In this document: positions 12,644 through 14,558 of the stretch, piece after piece
Layout of the letters: each line of letters opens with the position of its first letter
Position numbering within the stretch: the first letter of the stretch is position 1
NCBI GenBank assembly: GCA_040902585.1
Contig: JBBDXA010000220.1
Location: forward strand, 1 to 14,558
Length of the DNA: 14,558 bases
Source of the DNA: JBBDXA01 sp040902585
Lineage (GTDB): Bacteria > Planctomycetota > Phycisphaerae > Phycisphaerales > Phycisphaeraceae
Direction: 5' to 3'
Notes under the pieces: generated by a model
The model's database searches: none
Told to the model about the DNA's origin: nothing
Seen by the model: only the letters and a program-made list of their open reading frames with translations
Program-made: the position numbers and the translations under genes

Positions 12644-12972
12644 TGACCGGACACTAGTGATTTCGCTTCGTTCTTTTTCATCTTGCGGGCGAAGGCCGCG
12701 GCCAGGTCGATTTTCTGGTCGTGCGCCAACAGCAGCACGGTCAGGAGTACATCGGCCAGTTCATCCTCGAATGCCTCGCGGGTCTGCGGATCAGCCATGT
12801 GCTGGTCGAGCTTTTCGCCGCTGCGCCACTGGGTGATTTCCAGGAGTTCCGCCGCCTCGATGCAGAGGTTGGCGGCCAGGTCTTTTGGGGTGTGGAACTG
12901 GGCCCAGTCACGCTCGTCGCGAAAGCGGGCGGCAACGGCGAGGAGGTCGGCAAGGGTCACGGCATCAGACAT
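12640..12972 (-). CDS. MazG-like nucleotide pyrophosphohydrolase, 3' end replaced by IS sequence
   Basis: A small all-alpha NTP pyrophosphohydrolase of the MazG-like group, which hydrolyses (d)NTPs to monophosphates and pyrophosphate for nucleotide-pool cleaning. The motifs are FRDERDWAQFHTPKDLA, the metal-binding helix EAAELLE (ExxE, about residues 38-44) and DELADVLLTVLLLAHD (ExxD, about 70-84). The frame now has 110 codons: 104 are native and the last six, SLVSGH, plus the stop come from the target duplication and IS right end. The native tail of 16 residues lies beyond the IS, and the rebuilt protein would have 120 residues. The catalytic helices are intact, so the shortened protein may still work. 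It follows the beta-propeller gene by 43 bp on the same strand. Confidence 0.92.
   Translation of the reverse strand: MSDAVTLADLLAVAARFRDERDWAQFHTPKDLAANLCIEAAELLEITQWRSGEKLDQHMADPQTREAFEDELADVLLTVLLLAHDQKIDLAAAFARKMKKNEAKSLVSGH
12646..12668. repeat. Right inverted repeat and right target-site duplication of the IS
   Basis: The complement of the left terminal repeat lies at 12646-12659, directly followed by ATTTCGCTT (12660-12668), identical to the copy before the left end. The outermost bases CACTAGTG are themselves palindromic. Confidence 0.93.
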
Positions 12973-13015
12973 GGCAACGGCATTTCAAGTGATGGAACAT
13001 TCGTTATTGCGCCGG

Positions 13016-14332
13016 TCAATTCGCCGTCGGCCCCTCGATGCGTACGAGGTGCGTCTTGGTGCGCAGGAACAACGCCTTGCCTGCGACGGCCGGTGACGCC
13101 ATCATGCCGCTGGACAGTTTGTTCGTCGCCAGCAGCTTGTACTCGCGCGTCGGGGCGACGATGGTCGTGAGACCTTCCTGCCCGCAGAACATCACTTTGC
13201 CATCCACATAGATCGGCGACGCGGAGTATTGCTCCTTACCGTCGCCCAGGCGCTGCACCCAGCAGACATCGCCGGTCTTCGCGTCGAGGCAGATGGCGAT
13301 GCCGCCGTCGTCCACCATGAAGAGTAAATCGTTGACCAACACCGGCGACGACCTGCGCGGCACGTTGCGGCCGTGATTCCACAAAATGTTTGACTTGGTG
13401 ACATCACCCTTGCCATCGACCTTCACCGCCATGAACTCACTCTTGCCGTGACCGGTGTTGATGTACGCCAAAGCCGGTAATCCCCCGGCACCGCCTTTCG
13501 CCGGGGCGAACACGACACTCGCCGCGTTGGAGAAACCGGGGTAGGTGATCTTCCAAAGTTCCTTGCCGTCGCGGGCATCGTAGGCGTAGGCCGCCCGCGC
13601 GCCGGGGCTCAAGAGCAGCGGTCGGCCTTCGTGTTCGACGACGACAGCCGTGGTGTACGCCTTGCGCAGGTCGCCATCCATCTTGGGCATCTTCGTTTTC
13701 GGATCGATGTCGTCGTAGTCCGTCGTGCGATCCGTTTTCCAGACTGTTTCGCCGGTTTTCTTGTTGAGGGCAACGAGGTACTGCACATCGACGCCGTCCA
13801 TGGTGAGCAGGAGGAGGTTTTTGTAGATCACAACGGAGGAGCCGGGCCCGCGATAGTGGCGACAGGGCAGATCGCGGCGCGTCCAGAGGGTCTTGAAAGT
13901 CTTGGTGTCGATGCAGGCGGTGCCATAGGAACCGAAGTGAACGTAAACGAAACCCTCCTCGATGGCGGGCGAAGGCGAGGCGTAACAGTTGAGCGGGTTG
14001 CTCAAAGGTTCGACGGTTTCGTTTGCAAACTCGACGCGATCGAGCAGCACTTCGCCGGTGGCGCGGTTGAGGCACAGGACGCTGGACTTGGCGCCATCGA
14101 CGGTGGCGGTGGTGAGCCAGATCTGGTTGTTCCAGATGACGGGTGTGGACCAGCCCTTGCCGTGGATGGGCGTTTTCCAGGTGACGTGTTCGGTGTCGGA
14201 CCAGGTGAGGGGGATGCCGGTGGAATCGCTGTGGCCTTGTAAACCGGGACCGCGGAAGGAGGGCCAGTTGTCGTCGGCAAAGGCAACGGACGTGATGAGA
14301 AGGGCGAGCGCAAAGGCGAGGGGTCGTGTCAC
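13016..14332 (-). CDS. Secreted PQQ-type (BamB-like) beta-propeller protein
   Basis: A 438-residue exported protein. A signal peptide (MTRPLAFALALLITSVAFA) is cut near residue 19, followed by NWPSFRGPGLQGHS, the opening motif of many planctomycetal propeller proteins. The rest is a series of beta-propeller blades with the PQQ-repeat pattern of a Gly then Trp, for example KKTGETVWKTDR, RDGKELWKITYP and KTGDVCWVQRLG, with paired strands such as STPVIWNNQIWL and SSPVLVNDLLFMVDDG. The repeats resemble quinoprotein dehydrogenases, but no sign of a catalytic quinone site is seen, so it is better viewed as a binding or scaffold propeller. The start is GTG at 14332 with GAGG five bases ahead; an ATG at 14343 is out of frame. 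The mazG-like gene lies 43 bp downstream. Confidence 0.9.
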   Translation of the reverse strand: MTRPLAFALALLITSVAFADDNWPSFRGPGLQGHSDSTGIPLTWSDTEHVTWKTPIHGKGWSTPVIWNNQIWLTTATVDGAKSSVLCLNRATGEVLLDRVEFANETVEPLSNPLNCYASPSPAIEEGFVYVHFGSYGTACIDTKTFKTLWTRRDLPCRHYRGPGSSVVIYKNLLLLTMDGVDVQYLVALNKKTGETVWKTDRTTDYDDIDPKTKMPKMDGDLRKAYTTAVVVEHEGRPLLLSPGARAAYAYDARDGKELWKITYPGFSNAASVVFAPAKGGAGGLPALAYINTGHGKSEFMAVKVDGKGDVTKSNILWNHGRNVPRRSSPVLVNDLLFMVDDGGIAICLDAKTGDVCWVQRLGDGKEQYSASPIYVDGKVMFCGQEGLTTIVAPTREYKLLATNKLSSGMMASPAVAGKALFLRTKTHLVRIEGPTAN

Positions 14333-14509
14333 GGGAACCTCATGGATTGGGGTTGCAAGTCGTACGGGCAGTATATCGGGTGAGGTCGCTGGGCCGGGAG
14401 ATTGCAGTGCTGGTTCAACCTATTGAAATGTCGGGCAGGGGTCTGCCAAATCCTTCGGGACTTGATGGAACGCGGTTGATTCAGCCGCAACGCGGCGGCA
14501 TCAGCGTAG

Positions 14510-14529
14510 CCCCGGACGTGAGTCCGGGG
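14510..14529. repeat. Short perfect palindrome upstream of the beta-propeller gene
   Basis: CCCCGGAC and GTCCGGGG form a perfect 8-bp stem around a GTGA tetraloop in the 226-bp segment before the propeller gene. It looks like a single REP-type palindrome. Otherwise this segment holds only a weak TATACT-like box on the minus strand (14370-14375). Confidence 0.75.
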
Positions 14530-14558
14530 TGGCGTGGACCAGTACAAATCAAGCCCCA

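Larger units (their letters stand above)
11332..12659 (+). mobile_element. Complete IS4-family insertion sequence, about 1328 bp
   Basis: The element is bounded by 14-bp perfect terminal inverted repeats (CACTAGTGTCCGGT at 11332-11345 and its complement at 12646-12659) and flanked by the perfect duplication ATTTCGCTT. It carries one intact transposase gene of 388 codons preceded by about 145 bp containing a hairpin over the ribosome binding site. A 9-12 bp duplication and one DDE transposase agree with the IS4 family. The insertion interrupts the end of a mazG-like gene. Intact ends, intact gene and undecayed duplication suggest a recent insertion and possible activity. The exact ISfinder name cannot be given. 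Confidence 0.95.

Noticed and set aside
14329..14547. 72-codon minus-strand frame ending next to the propeller start
   Set aside because: It is largely translated palindrome sequence, and no ribosome binding site or domain supports it.
1..14558. CRISPR array, tRNA or rRNA genes
   Set aside because: No regularly spaced repeats of CRISPR type and no tRNA or rRNA-like sequence were noticed on reading; a tRNAscan or Rfam search was not possible here.

Overview
This is a GC-rich bacterial chromosome segment that looks planctomycetal, possibly close to Phycisphaerae. The assignment is an inference from the style of the proteins and rests on no marker search. It draws on a secreted beta-propeller protein starting with an NWPSFRGP-type motif, a FecR-domain secreted protein with an Asn/Gly/Thr-rich tail, an HpnN-like RND transporter, a single short pheT, an ECF sigma factor beside a Ser/Thr-kinase-type sequence, and several families of intergenic palindromes.

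Left part (1-1350, minus strand): an ECF sigma factor overlaps by ATGA a small membrane-anchored, anti-sigma-like protein. After that protein's Gly-Pro linker the homology switches, in another reading frame, to the C-lobe of a protein kinase that runs off the window. The kinase N-lobe is missing and the visible catalytic motifs are altered. A divergent gap carries an 8-bp-periodic inverted repeat.

Middle (1555-8181): a large 12-helix MMPL/RND transporter (+) is followed by a terminator-like hairpin. Convergent to it is a two-gene minus-strand unit, a YkuE-type metallophosphoesterase and a membrane-anchored unknown. A gap with a REPIN-like double palindrome follows, then pheT (+), a short form without the usual N-terminal tRNA-binding domain and with no pheS next to it.

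Right-middle (8182-11272, minus strand): a CoA-binding (YccU-type) protein whose stop codon abuts that of pheT, a second REPIN-like element, a KDPG/KHG aldolase (eda), and a FecR-domain secreted protein. Upstream lies a non-coding stretch of about 530 bp with nested GTAGAC-type palindromes, a good sigma70-like promoter and a third palindrome.

Right (11273-14558): an intact IS4-family insertion sequence (11332-12659) with matched terminal repeats and a perfect 9-10 bp target duplication sits inside the 3' end of a MazG-like nucleotide pyrophosphohydrolase gene. The lost 16 C-terminal codons can be read on the far side of the IS, so the original gene can be rebuilt. The transposase ribosome binding site lies in one arm of a perfect hairpin. 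Upstream of mazG, on the same strand, is a secreted PQQ-type beta-propeller protein, and the window ends in another palindromic repeat.

The genes are mostly unrelated housekeeping and envelope functions. The best-supported observation is the IS insertion with its reconstructable target. The most intriguing unresolved one is the sigma/anti-sigma/kinase junction. I did not find a clearly new multi-gene system.
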